Counted from the first letter of the stretch, positions 36,111-44,433 are shown. The stretch is 64,000 nucleotides of DNA from Amycolatopsis eburnea (GCF_003937945.1 NZ_RSEC01000055.1:107996-171995), one strand, 5' to 3'. Notes: generated from the letters alone by a model not told the origin. Numbers and translations are program-made.

Positions 36111-37702
36111 CGGGCTCTCCGGGGGTTGCGCAGGGAGTGTCCGGCGAGGGCGCCGGTGGGGGTTCCCTCGTCGAGGGCGGCGACGCCGTTGACGAAGACG
36201 TGGGTGATCCCGGCGGCGGCCTGCCGGGGATCGTCGAAGGTGGCGGTGTCGGTGACCGCCTCGGGGTCGAACAGCACCAGGTCGGCGGCGTACCCGGCGC
36301 GGACCAGCCCGCGGTCGGCCAGCCGCAGCCGCCGCGCGGCCCGCCCGGTCAGGTGGGCGACGCACTCGGCGAGGTCGAGCACACCCAGCTCGCGGACGTA
36401 CCGGGCGAGGTAGCGGGGGAACGTGCCCCACGCGCGCGGGTGCGGCCGGGCGCCGACGAGGAGGCCGTCGCTGCCGCCGGTGTGCGTGCGGTGCCGCATG
36501 ATCGCCTGGACGTTCTCCTCGTGCCCGACGTGCATCAGGCACGACGTCCCGAGCTTTTCGTCCAGCAGCGTGTCGAAGTAGAGGTTCGCGGGAGTCACGT
36601 TCGCCTTGATCGCCGACGCCGCGACGCTGTGCCCGACGAGGTGGGCGTTGTGGTCGTTGCGGACGCCGTTGATTTCGATGGCGTCCCAGTCGATCGGGAC
36701 GCCGTGCGCACCGTCCGAACCGGACTCCTCGATGGCCACCCGGATCCGCTCGCGCGTGTCCACATCGGACAACCGGGCCAGCGTCGGCTCGAGGCCGCCT
36801 TCGGTCGCCCAGCTCGGCAGCAGCGCGGAGAGGTAGGTCGCGCCGGGCAGGTACGGGTAGGTGTCGAGGCTGATGTCGCAGCCGTCGTCGAGCGCGTCGT
36901 CGAGGAGCTTCAGCAGGTCGGGTGCCTTGCCCTTGTTGACCGAGAAGTTCATCGTCGCGTGCGCCAGGTGCAGCGGGCAGCCGGACTGCCTGCTGACGTC
37001 GATCATCTCGGCGAACGCTTCCAGCGCGCCCTTGCCGTAGCTGCGGTGGTGCGGGCTGTAGAACCCGCCGCCTTCGCCGACGACGCGGCACAGCTCGACC
37101 AGCTCGCTCGTCCCCGCGTACATCCCCGGGGTGTAGGTGAGCCCGGACGACATCCCCATCGCGCCCTCGGCGAGCCCGGTCGCGACGAGTTCCTTCATGC
37201 GGTTCATTTCCGCGTCGGTCGCGGGCCGGTCGTCGAAGCCGACGGCGAGCATCCGGACGGTGCCCTGCGGCACGAGGTAGGCGGCGTTGACGGCGATGCC
37301 CCGGTCGAGGCGGTCGAGGTACTCGCCGACCGAGCGCCAGTTCCAGTCGAACCCGGCCGGGTCGTCGTTCCAGCCCGCGAGCTGCTGCCGGAGCGCTTCG
37401 AGCACGGCGTCGTCGACGGGGGCGTAGGACAGCCCGTCCTGGCCGAGCACCTCGGTCGTGACGCCCTGGGTGATCTTCGCCGGGTGGTCCGGGTTGGCCA
37501 GCAGCTGCAGGTCGGAGTGCGAGTGCATGTCGATGAACCCGGGCGCGAGCACGAGCCCGGCGGCGTCGATGGTCCGGCCGCCGGTCAGCGAGCCCGGGTC
37601 GCCGACGTCCGCGATCCGGCCGTCGCTGATGCCGACGTCGTGGCGGGAGAGGGGCTCGCCGGTGCCGTCCGCGACCAGCGCGTCCTTGATGACGACGTCC
37701 AT
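36107..37702 (-). CDS. N-acyl-D-amino-acid deacylase
   Basis: A 531-residue amidohydrolase of the D-aminoacylase type. N-terminal beta strands (VVIKDALVADGTGEP, GRIADVGDPGSL) lead to the metal motif APGFIDMHSHSDL; the bridging region LGQDGLSYAPVDD, later HHRSYGKG, HLAHATMN, GHEENVQAIMRHRTHTGGSDGLL with the final metal Asp, and WGTFPRYLARYVRELGVL are as in the family. It frees D-amino acids from N-acyl forms in the cytoplasm. ATG start overlaps the upstream gene's stop. Confidence 0.93.
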   Translation of the reverse strand: MDVVIKDALVADGTGEPLSRHDVGISDGRIADVGDPGSLTGGRTIDAAGLVLAPGFIDMHSHSDLQLLANPDHPAKITQGVTTEVLGQDGLSYAPVDDAVLEALRQQLAGWNDDPAGFDWNWRSVGEYLDRLDRGIAVNAAYLVPQGTVRMLAVGFDDRPATDAEMNRMKELVATGLAEGAMGMSSGLTYTPGMYAGTSELVELCRVVGEGGGFYSPHHRSYGKGALEAFAEMIDVSRQSGCPLHLAHATMNFSVNKGKAPDLLKLLDDALDDGCDISLDTYPYLPGATYLSALLPSWATEGGLEPTLARLSDVDTRERIRVAIEESGSDGAHGVPIDWDAIEINGVRNDHNAHLVGHSVAASAIKANVTPANLYFDTLLDEKLGTSCLMHVGHEENVQAIMRHRTHTGGSDGLLVGARPHPRAWGTFPRYLARYVRELGVLDLAECVAHLTGRAARRLRLADRGLVRAGYAADLVLFDPEAVTDTATFDDPRQAAAGITHVFVNGVAALDEGTPTGALAGHSLRNPRRAR

Positions 37703-39000
37703 CAGAACCACGTCCGGACGAGGTCGACGACGGTTTCGCCGTCGGCCGCGGTCACCGGCAGCAGCGGCCACTTGTCGAACACCGTGCAGGGGTGCGAGAG
37801 GCCGAGCCCGATCCAGTCGCCGACCTCGACCGGCGACCCCGGCGGCAGCGTGAGGAACGCGTGCTGGTCGTTCATCTTCGCCACGACGTGCCCTTCGAGC
37901 GGCTCCGCCGGTCCGTCCACTGTGCGGCGCAGCTGCGGCTCGGGCATGCCTTCGTCGAAGGACGCGTCGCGCTTGCCGATGGTCAGCAGCGCGAGGGTGT
38001 CCGACGGCTTCGACGTCACCTGTGCCCAGGCCCGCAGCGCCGGCCGGAACGACTCGACGCCGTCGATGCGCGGGTGGTCGCCGAGCGGCGAGATCTCGCG
38101 GTAGAAGCCGTCGTCGTGGGTGAGGTAGGCGCCGCTGCGCAGTACCGGCAGCACGTCGAGGCCGGCCGGCCACGGCTTGGTGAGTTCGTTCGCCACCTGG
38201 TCGAAGTACGCGCTGCCGCCGGCGGTGACGATGATCTGCCCGTCGAGGAGTCCCTTGTCCGCGAAGGAGATCGCGAGGTCGCGCAGACCATCCACATAGG
38301 AGCTGATCTTCGCGAGCGCGGCTTCGTCGGTGTGGTGGGAGAGCGCGCCTTCGTAGCCGCCGGTGCCGCGCAGCCGCAGCACCGGGCTGGCGTCCACGGC
38401 TTCGGCGACGGCCCAGGCGGTGGCGGTGTCGCGGACGCCGGTGCGGCCACCGTCGGCGCCGAGTTCGACCAGGACGTCGACCGGGCGCTCGCTGCCCGCG
38501 AGGGCTTCGGTCATCAGCTCGACGCCGCGCACCGAGTCGACCCAGCAGACGAACTCGAAGCCCGGGTCCGCGGCCAGCTCGGCGGCCAGCCAGCGCAGGC
38601 CGGCCGGGTCGAGGAGCTGGTTGGCCAGCAGGACCCGCGAGACGCCGAACGCGCGGTAGATCCGGAGGTGACCGGCGTTCGCGCAGGTGATGCCCCACGC
38701 GCCGTGCTCGATCTGGCGCGCGAACAGCTGCGGCGCCATGGTCGTCTTGCCGTGCGGGGCGAGCACGACCCCGCGCGCGGCGCACCACGCGGCCATCGTC
38801 CGCAGGTTGTGCTCGAGAGCTTCGTCGTCGAGCACGACGAAGGGTGCGAAGAACCCGTCGGTGAAGAGGTTGAGCCCGCGGTCCGCGGCTTCTTCCAGGG
38901 TGAGCCCGGTCAGGGCGGGGGCGGCGGAGCGGAACCGCCAGTCGACGCGCTCCCGGCGGAGGGCGTCGAGCGCGGCGGTGTCCATGGTGCAGTCGTTCAT
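37702..39000 (-). CDS. D-threonine aldolase / D-serine dehydratase-like PLP enzyme
   Basis: A 432-residue fold-type III PLP enzyme. The cofactor Lys is in LAPHGKTTMAPQLFARQ; the alanine-racemase-type barrel continues with FEFVCWVDSVRGVELM, VLVELGADGGRTG and GTGGYEGALSHH, and the C-terminal metal site lies in the D-serine-dehydratase-like region. It probably deaminates or cleaves D-amino acids released by the deacylase. ATG at 39000. First gene of the minus operon, divergent from the kinase gene. Confidence 0.88.
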   Translation of the reverse strand: MNDCTMDTAALDALRRERVDWRFRSAAPALTGLTLEEAADRGLNLFTDGFFAPFVVLDDEALEHNLRTMAAWCAARGVVLAPHGKTTMAPQLFARQIEHGAWGITCANAGHLRIYRAFGVSRVLLANQLLDPAGLRWLAAELAADPGFEFVCWVDSVRGVELMTEALAGSERPVDVLVELGADGGRTGVRDTATAWAVAEAVDASPVLRLRGTGGYEGALSHHTDEAALAKISSYVDGLRDLAISFADKGLLDGQIIVTAGGSAYFDQVANELTKPWPAGLDVLPVLRSGAYLTHDDGFYREISPLGDHPRIDGVESFRPALRAWAQVTSKPSDTLALLTIGKRDASFDEGMPEPQLRRTVDGPAEPLEGHVVAKMNDQHAFLTLPPGSPVEVGDWIGLGLSHPCTVFDKWPLLPVTAADGETVVDLVRTWF

Positions 39001-39014
39001 CGGCGGCGACCTCT

Positions 39015-39040
39015 GTTGCGTATGTTGCAACGACTGTTGC
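39015..39040. promoter_or_regulatory. Putative IclR-type operator, three GTTGC repeats
   Basis: GTTGC occurs at 39015, 39024 and 39036. The central copy forms the palindrome GTTGCAAC (39024-39031), and the first pairs with GCAAC at 39027-39031. The site lies 15 bases upstream of the minus operon start and ~70 bases before the kinase gene, so it is well placed for the IclR regulator encoded at 40084 to control both. Confidence 0.5.
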
Positions 39041-39112
39041 GCATTTTGAGTGTCATAGGTGTAGCATCCGGGTCGCTACAGGTCAACGGGGTGAAGGGCA
39101 GGGAGACGGACA

Positions 39113-40087
39113 GTGACGAGCGGGCCCGAGGTGCTGTGTGTCGGCGAGTCGATGGCGATGTTCGTGCCCGCCGAAGCCGGCCCGCCGGACGAGGTGAAGC
39201 AGTGGCTGCGCACGATCGGCGGCGCCGAATCGAACGTGGCCTGCAACCTGCCGGCGCTGGGGGTTTCGAGCGGCTGGGTGAGCGCCGTCGGGGACGACCC
39301 GTTCGGCCGCGCGATGGTCCGCGAAATCGCGGCGAAGGGCGTCGACGTCAGCGCGTGCTCCGTCGACCCGCTCCGCCCGACCGGGCTGTACATCAAGGAA
39401 AGCGGCGCGGGCGGCAGCCCGGTGCGCTACTACCGGACCGGCTCGGCCGCCTCGGCGATGGGCCCCGAGGTCCTCGACCGGCTCGACCTCGACGGCGTCC
39501 GCGTGCTCCACCTGTCCGGCATCACGCCGGCGTTGTCCGACAGCTGCCTCGCGCTGGTCCGCGCGCTCTTGGACCTGCCGCGCGGCGACCGGCTGATCTC
39601 GTTCGACGTCAACTTCCGCCCCGCGCTCTGGACCGGCCGCGACCCGAGCCTGCTCGCGGAGCTGGCCGGGCAGGCCGACATCGTGCTGACCGGCGACGAC
39701 GAAGCCCAGCGCGTGTGGGGGACCGGCGACCCGGCCGAACTGCGCGCCCTCCTGCCGGGCCCGCGCACGCTCGTCGTCAAGCACGGCGAGCGCGGCGCGA
39801 CCCTGGTCGAAGGCGAGCCGCTGTTCTCGCCGGCGCTGCGGGTCGACGTCGTCGAGCCGGTCGGCGCCGGGGACGCGTTCGCCGCCGGCTTCCTCGCCGC
39901 CACCCTGCGTGGCGCCGAGCCCCTGGCCCGCTTGCGCCAAGGTCACCTGCAGGCCGCCGTCACCCTGCTCACCCACGACGACGTCGGGGTCCCCCTGCCG
40001 CGCTCGGTGGTGGATAGCCTGCTCCAGGCGGATCCGGACGAGTGGCGTTCGGCCCGGCTGACCGGAGAGGGGCTGGTGCGGACGTGA
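39113..40087 (+). CDS. PfkB family sugar kinase, 2-keto-3-deoxygluconate kinase-like
   Basis: A 324-residue ribokinase-fold enzyme. It has the N-terminal VLCVGESMAMFVP, the substrate glycines TIGGAESNVACNLPALG, VSAVGDDPFGR, and the C-terminal anion-hole/catalytic motif EPVGAGDAFAAGFLA with the base Asp. The NFRPALW segment is typical of KDG kinases. GTG start. With the adjacent GntP permease it suggests handling of a sugar acid. Stop overlaps the IclR gene. Confidence 0.9.
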   Translation: MTSGPEVLCVGESMAMFVPAEAGPPDEVKQWLRTIGGAESNVACNLPALGVSSGWVSAVGDDPFGRAMVREIAAKGVDVSACSVDPLRPTGLYIKESGAGGSPVRYYRTGSAASAMGPEVLDRLDLDGVRVLHLSGITPALSDSCLALVRALLDLPRGDRLISFDVNFRPALWTGRDPSLLAELAGQADIVLTGDDEAQRVWGTGDPAELRALLPGPRTLVVKHGERGATLVEGEPLFSPALRVDVVEPVGAGDAFAAGFLAATLRGAEPLARLRQGHLQAAVTLLTHDDVGVPLPRSVVDSLLQADPDEWRSARLTGEGLVRT

Positions 40088-40842
40088 GCCAAAGCCTGGA
40101 CCGCGCGCTGACGCTGTTGAACTCGATCGCGAAGGACGCGCGCACCCTGGACGACCTCGCCGACGAGATCGGCGTGCACAAGTCGACCGTGCTGCGGTTG
40201 CTGCGCACCCTCGAGCAGCACCACTTCGTCCGCCGCGAAGGCGCCCGCCACTACCGGCTGGGCAGTGCGATGTTCGACCTGGCCAACCAGGCGCTCGACT
40301 CGATCGACGTCCGGCGCAGCGCCCAGCCCGCGCTGGCCGCGCTCAACGCGCGCACCGGTCACACCGTGCACCTGGCCAGCTACGACGACGGCGAAGTCGT
40401 CTACATCGACAAGTACGAGGGCCGCCATTCGGTGCGGATGTACTCGCGCGTCGGCAAGCGCGCGCCGCTGCACTGCACGGCGGTGGGGAAGGTGCTGGTC
40501 GCGGCGATGCCCGCGGCCCGGCGCGAGGAGATCGCGCGGTCGATCGAGTACCCGGTGCTGACGCCGAACACGATCACCTCGGCGTCGGACTTCCTGGCGG
40601 AGCTGGAGCGCGTCGCGCGGCTCGGGTACGCCGTCGACAACGCCGAGCACGAGGACTTCATCCACTGCATCGCGGCGCCGGTCCGCGGTGCGGACGGCGA
40701 AGTGCTGGCCGCCGCGTCGATGTCGGTGCCGAAGGTGCTGCTCGACTACGAAGGCCTGCTCGCGCTGGTACCGGACCTGCGCGCCGCGACCACGGAAGCT
40801 TCCGTCCACAGTGGATGGACGGAGAACGGAAAGGGGCACTGA
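40084..40842 (+). CDS. IclR family transcriptional regulator
   Basis: A 252-residue regulator. The N-terminal winged helix (RALTLLNSIAKDARTLDDLADEIGVHKSTVLRLLRTLEQHHFVRR) and the IclR effector domain (GHTVHLASYDDGEVVYIDKYEG; RAPLHCTAVGKVLVAAM; AAPVRGADGEVLAAASMSVP) are complete. GTG start overlaps the kinase stop (GTGA), and its TGA overlaps the RidA ATG. It is the likely regulator of both divergent operons. Confidence 0.94.
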   Translation: MSQSLDRALTLLNSIAKDARTLDDLADEIGVHKSTVLRLLRTLEQHHFVRREGARHYRLGSAMFDLANQALDSIDVRRSAQPALAALNARTGHTVHLASYDDGEVVYIDKYEGRHSVRMYSRVGKRAPLHCTAVGKVLVAAMPAARREEIARSIEYPVLTPNTITSASDFLAELERVARLGYAVDNAEHEDFIHCIAAPVRGADGEVLAAASMSVPKVLLDYEGLLALVPDLRAATTEASVHSGWTENGKGH

Positions 40843-41225
40843 TGAGCAAGACGGCAGTTTCCACCGAGAACGCGCCGAAGCCGCCGGCGAAGTTCTCGCA
40901 GGCCGTCCGCAAGGGGAACCTGCTGCAGGTCGCCGGCCAGGTCGCGTTCGACCCCGCGACGGGCGCGATCGTCGGCGACGACGTCGTGGGACAGACCCGG
41001 CAGACGTTCAAGAACATCGAGGCCGTGCTGGCGGAGGCGGGCTCGAGCCTGGCGGACGCGATCATGGTCCGGGTGTACCTGACCGACACGGCGCACTTCG
41101 CGCCGTTCAACGAGGTCTACAACGAGCTGATCGGCGAGGCCCCGCACGCCGCGCGCACGACGGTGTACGTCGGCCTCCCGGGCGAGCTGCTCGTCGAGAT
41201 CGACGTGCTCTGCGTGCTGGACTGA
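40842..41225 (+). CDS. RidA family enamine/imine deaminase
   Basis: A 127-residue YjgF/YER057c/UK114 protein. Hallmarks are FSQAVRKGNLLQVAGQVAFDP, VVGQTRQTFKNIEAVLAEAG, MVRVYLTD and the catalytic-pocket Arg and Glu in ARTTVYVGLPGELLVEID. RidA hydrolyses reactive 2-aminoacrylate-type intermediates made by PLP dehydratases, which fits the D-threonine-aldolase/dehydratase-like enzyme in the same cluster. ATG overlaps the IclR stop. Confidence 0.93.
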   Translation: MSKTAVSTENAPKPPAKFSQAVRKGNLLQVAGQVAFDPATGAIVGDDVVGQTRQTFKNIEAVLAEAGSSLADAIMVRVYLTDTAHFAPFNEVYNELIGEAPHAARTTVYVGLPGELLVEIDVLCVLD

Positions 41226-41231
41226 GGCTTT

Positions 41232-41259
41232 CCCCGGGGCCGGCTTCCCGGCCCCGGGG
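41232..41259. terminator. Bidirectional terminator, ridA / acdS
   Basis: Perfect 12-bp stem (41232-41243 with 41248-41259) and loop CTTC, in the 37-base gap between two convergent genes. It is preceded by T's on the left. Confidence 0.85.
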
Positions 41260-41262
41260 TGC

Positions 41263-42258
41263 TCAGCCGAGGACGCTCGTGTAGCCGTTGAGCGCGGGCT
41301 GCCCGCCGAGGTGGGCGTAGAGGACGTTCGAGTCCTTCGCGATTTCACCGTTCTTGACGAGGTCGATGAGCCCCGCCATGGACTTGCCCTCGTACACCGG
41401 GTCCGTGATCATGCCCTCCAGCCGGGCGCACGTCTCGATCGCGTCCACTGTGGACTTGTCCGGGATGCCGTAGATCCCCGCGTGGTACCGGTCGTCCAGC
41501 TCGACCTCGGGGATCTCGCCCGCCCCGATCAGCTCGGCGGTGTTGCGCGCGATCCGCGTGATCTGTTCGCGCGTCTCGGCCGGCTTCGCGGAGGCGTCGA
41601 TGCCGAGGATGCGCCGGCTCTTGTTGCCGGCCACCCCGGCGACCATGCCGCCCTGCGTGCTGCCGGTGACCGAGCAGACGACCACCGTGTCGAAGAAGAC
41701 GCCGAGTTCTTCTTCCTGCTGTTCCAGCTCGACGATCCAGTTCGCGAAGCCCAGCCCGCCGAGCCGGTGGTCCGAGGCGCCCGCCGGGATGGCGTAGGGC
41801 TTCCCGCCCCGCTCTTCGATCTCGGCGACCGCATCCTCCCACGCCTGCTTGAAGCCGATGCCGAAGCCTGCCTGGACGAGCCGGACGTCCGCACCGAGGA
41901 TGCGCGAGAGCTGGATGTTGCCGACCTTGTCGTAGAGCGGGTCGTGCCAGTCGACCCAGCTCTCCTGCACGAGCACGGCCTTGAGCCCGGCCCGCGCCGC
42001 GGCGGCCGCGACCTGCCGGGTGTGGTTGGACTGGACGCCGCCGATCGAGACGAGCGTGTCCGCGCCTTGGTCCAGGGCGTCCGCGACCAGGTATTCGAGC
42101 TTGCGGGTCTTGTTGCCGCCGTAGGCGAGCCCGGAGTTGACGTCCTCGCGCTTGGCCCAGACCTGCGCGCCGCCGAGGTGCTCGGTGAGCCGCTCGAGGG
42201 GGTGCACCGGCGACGGGCCGAACAGCAGCGGGTAGCGGGGGAAGTCGGCGAGGGTCAT
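41263..42258 (-). CDS. acdS: 1-aminocyclopropane-1-carboxylate deaminase
   Basis: A 331-residue PLP enzyme (fold type II) that opens ACC to 2-oxobutyrate and ammonia. Cofactor Lys50 sits in SGLAYGGNKTRKLEYL; SIGGVQSNHTRQVAAAAA and ESWVDWHDPLYDKVGNIQLSRILGA follow. The residues that separate true ACC deaminases from D-cysteine desulfhydrases look ACC-type: Glu in DPVYEGKS and Leu in AHLGGQPAL. Start ATG, GGAGG upstream, overlapping the stop of the GntR gene. Confidence 0.93.
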   Translation of the reverse strand: MTLADFPRYPLLFGPSPVHPLERLTEHLGGAQVWAKREDVNSGLAYGGNKTRKLEYLVADALDQGADTLVSIGGVQSNHTRQVAAAAARAGLKAVLVQESWVDWHDPLYDKVGNIQLSRILGADVRLVQAGFGIGFKQAWEDAVAEIEERGGKPYAIPAGASDHRLGGLGFANWIVELEQQEEELGVFFDTVVVCSVTGSTQGGMVAGVAGNKSRRILGIDASAKPAETREQITRIARNTAELIGAGEIPEVELDDRYHAGIYGIPDKSTVDAIETCARLEGMITDPVYEGKSMAGLIDLVKNGEIAKDSNVLYAHLGGQPALNGYTSVLG

Positions 42259-42899
42259 CGGTCCTCCAGGAGGTCGGTCCAGATGGTGGCGATCACGGAG
42301 ACGGCGGTGGCGGTGTCGTGGGCTTCGAGGGCGTCGATGAGCTTCGTGTGGCGCAGGACCGAGTTCCAGGCCGACGCCGAGCTGAACCGGGCGTGTTCCA
42401 GGCGGCGCAGCAGGGGTGTGTAGCGGTCGAGGGTCGCGGCGACGGCGGCGTTGCCCGCCAGGCGGACGGGGATGGCGTGCAGTTCGTCGTCCGCGTCGAC
42501 GGCTGCCTTGACGTCCCCGGCTTCGATCGCCTTCGCGAACCGGTCGTTGGCCGCGCGCATGTCGGCGACGTCGGCCGGCCGGCACCTGGGGGCGGCCTCC
42601 CGGACGGCGAACTCGTGGAGCACGCGGACGATCTGGCGGGCGTCGATGACGTCGCGGGACATGACGTCGGAGACGCGCGTGTAGCTCTGCGGCTTGGACT
42701 CGGCGAGCCCGTCGTCGGCCAGCCGCCGGAGTGCTTCGCGGACGGGGGCTTTCGAGAGGCCGAGCTGCTCGGCGAGGTCGCCGTCCCGAAGGGGGGTGCC
42801 CGGCGGCAGTGTGCCGTCGACGATGGCTTGGCGGATGCGGTCGTACGCCTCGTCTCGGAGCAGCGGGCGGGTGACCTTTGAGAGACTCACATCTAACAT
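42255..42899 (-). CDS. GntR family (FCD) transcriptional regulator
   Basis: A 214-residue FadR-type regulator. Winged helix (DEAYDRIRQAIVDGTLPPGTPLRDGDLAEQLGLSKAPVREALRRLADDGLAE) and FCD domain with the metal-binding Asp/His pattern (DARQIVRVLHEFAVREAA; DDELHAIPV; LRRLEHARF). The ATG at 42899 lies inside a perfect palindrome and has no ribosome binding site, so the mRNA may be leaderless or translation may start at GTG 42890. It probably regulates acdS and itself. Confidence 0.92.
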   Translation of the reverse strand: MLDVSLSKVTRPLLRDEAYDRIRQAIVDGTLPPGTPLRDGDLAEQLGLSKAPVREALRRLADDGLAESKPQSYTRVSDVMSRDVIDARQIVRVLHEFAVREAAPRCRPADVADMRAANDRFAKAIEAGDVKAAVDADDELHAIPVRLAGNAAVAATLDRYTPLLRRLEHARFSSASAWNSVLRHTKLIDALEAHDTATAVSVIATIWTDLLEDR

Positions 42900-42908
42900 G
42901 TTAGATGT
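42889..42908. promoter_or_regulatory. Perfect 20-bp palindrome over the gntR start codon
   Basis: ACATCTAACATGTTAGATGT is perfectly self-complementary, A/T-rich and centred on the GntR gene's start codon. FadR-type regulators bind palindromes of this size; position predicts autorepression by blocking initiation. Confidence 0.8.
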
Positions 42909-42947
42909 CGGAAAACTCGTCCGGCAAGGTACCGGGCGAGTGAAAGG

Positions 42948-43301
42948 TCAGTAGATGGGTCCGGTGTACTTTTCCCCGGGGCCTTGGCCCGGCGGGTCGG
43001 GCACGACCGAAGCCTCGCGGAAGGCCTTCTGGAGCGACTGGAGACCGTCGCGCAACGGGCCGGCGTGCAGGCCCAGGTACTCGGCGGACGCCGTCACGAG
43101 CCCGGCGAGCGCGGTGATCAGCCGGCGGGCCTCGTCGAGGTCGCGGTGCGGGGAGGTCTCCGGGTCGGCGTCGGCGAGACCGAGCCGCTCGGCACCGGCC
43201 GACAGCAGCATCACGGCCGCGCGGCTGATCACCTCCACGCTCGGGATCTCCTCGAGCTGCCGGGTGGAATAGGGGGGCTGTTCGGGGGGTTGTTCTGACA
43301 C
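42948..43301 (-). CDS. DUF1844 family protein
   Basis: A 117-residue cytoplasmic protein of the actinobacterial DUF1844 family: PSVEVISRAAVMLLSAGAERLGLAD and DLDEARRLITALAGLVTASAEYLGLHAGPLRDGLQSLQKAFREAS. Its position divergent to infC is conserved in many actinobacteria, as I recall. The start is GTG at 43301. No function is known. Confidence 0.9.
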   Translation of the reverse strand: MSEQPPEQPPYSTRQLEEIPSVEVISRAAVMLLSAGAERLGLADADPETSPHRDLDEARRLITALAGLVTASAEYLGLHAGPLRDGLQSLQKAFREASVVPDPPGQGPGEKYTGPIY

Positions 43302-43462
43302 GTCTGGTACCCTTCCACGAGCGACCAGCCCTCGAGCGATCGGGGGCGGCAAGTGGAGCCCCGCTCCCACCCGCGTCACCGCTCAGGTGGCCGGGTCCGG
43401 TCTCGCCCGGACGTAGTCCAGGGTGAAGAAGTGTCCTCCGGGACACGATCGGAAACAGAGTG

Positions 43463-43492
43463 GGCCCCGCGCACCGACAGGTGACCGGGGCC
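43463..43492 (+). promoter_or_regulatory. Hairpin in the infC leader (possible attenuator)
   Basis: GGCCCCG (43463-43469) pairs with CGGGGCC (43486-43492), with a nested CACC/GGTG stem, followed by TTCGCTAT. It lies in the 254-base DUF1844-infC gap, 63 bases ahead of infC. Leader attenuation of infC-rpmI-rplT by L20 is known in other bacteria; whether this hairpin serves it is inference. Confidence 0.5.
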
Positions 43493-43555
43493 TTCGCTAT
43501 GTGGGCACCAGGTCGAAACGAGAACAGGAAACATTCCTCGGACCAAGGAGGCCCC

Positions 43556-44107
43556 ATCAGCTCCGAGACACGCATCAACGACCGAATCCGGGTGCCGGAG
43601 GTCCGCCTCGTCGGGCCCGCCGGCGAGCAGGTCGGCATCGTCCGGATCGAGGATGCGCTGCGCCTGGCGCAGGAGAACGACCTCGACCTCGTCGAGGTCG
43701 CGCCGCAGGCCCGCCCGCCGGTGTGCAAGCTCATGGACTTCGGCCAGTTCAAGTACGAGAGCGCGCAGAAGGCCCGTGAGTCGCGGCGCAACCAGCAGCT
43801 GACCGTCATCAAGGAACAGAAGCTGCGCCCCAAGATCGACCAGCACGACTACGAGACCAAGAAGGGTCACGTGTCGCGCTTCCTGGCGGCGGGCAACAAG
43901 GTCAAGGTCACGATCATGTTCCGTGGTCGCGAGCAGTCCCGGCCGGAGCTCGGTTTCCGGCTGCTGCAGAAGCTCGCCGACGACGTGACCGAGCTGGGCT
44001 TCGTGGAGTCGTCGCCCAAGCAGGACGGTCGCAACATGATCATGGTGCTGGCCCCGCACAAGAACGTGAAGCCGAAGGCCAAGGCCGAGGCGGCCCCCGA
44101 GGCGTAA
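43556..44107 (+). CDS. infC: Translation initiation factor IF-3
   Basis: A 183-residue factor that keeps 30S subunits free and checks initiator tRNA pairing. Contains the IF-3 N-terminal domain (TRINDRIRVPEVRLVGPAGEQVGIV...LDLVEVAPQARPPVCKLMDFGQFKYE) and C-terminal domain (KLRPKIDQHDYETKKGHVSRFLAAGNKVKVTIMFRGRE). The start is the rare codon ATC at 43556, with AAGGAGG at ideal spacing (43545-43551); non-canonical starts are typical of infC, which discriminates against itself. The frame opens further upstream without conservation. Confidence 0.96.
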   Translation: MSSETRINDRIRVPEVRLVGPAGEQVGIVRIEDALRLAQENDLDLVEVAPQARPPVCKLMDFGQFKYESAQKARESRRNQQLTVIKEQKLRPKIDQHDYETKKGHVSRFLAAGNKVKVTIMFRGREQSRPELGFRLLQKLADDVTELGFVESSPKQDGRNMIMVLAPHKNVKPKAKAEAAPEA

Positions 44108-44123
44108 GCGCCGACCAGCACGA

Positions 44124-44151
44124 GCGGCTCACCGGATCTCCGGTGAGCCGC
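44124..44151 (+). terminator. Strong hairpin between infC and rpmI
   Basis: A 13-bp perfect stem (44124-44136 with 44139-44151) and 2-base loop within the 63-base infC-rpmI gap. As rpmI and rplT follow on the same strand, it may be a partial terminator or an RNA stability element that sets the IF-3 to ribosomal-protein ratio. Confidence 0.65.
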
Positions 44152-44170
44152 CGCACGAAAGAGGACTGAA

Positions 44171-44365
44171 ATGCCGAAGATGAAGACCCACAGCGGGACG
44201 TCCAAGCGGATCCGCGTCACGGGCTCGGGCAAGCTGCGCCGCCAGAAGGCCGGTCGCCGCCACCTGATGGAGAAGAAGTCGAACCGCCTCACCCGCCGGC
44301 TCGAAGGCACCACCGAGCTGGCGAAGACCGAGGCCGGCCGCGTCAAGCGCCTGCTCGGCATCTGA
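44171..44365 (+). CDS. rpmI: 50S ribosomal protein L35
   Basis: A 64-residue, very basic ribosomal protein with the family start MPKMKTHSGTSKRIRVTGSGKL and RRQKAGRRHLMEKKS. Standard length. Start ATG with GAGGAC upstream. It lies between infC and rplT, the usual order. Confidence 0.97.
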   Translation: MPKMKTHSGTSKRIRVTGSGKLRRQKAGRRHLMEKKSNRLTRRLEGTTELAKTEAGRVKRLLGI

Positions 44366-44433
44366 TCCCGCAGAACTTGCTGTAACCACCCGGGGCGTCC
44401 CCCTTCGCCCCCTGAGATCGACAGGATGGACCC

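Noticed and set aside
33210..36413. A 1000-codon plus-strand frame opposite the lactonase and gntP genes
   Set aside because: Shadow of two well-supported minus-strand genes.
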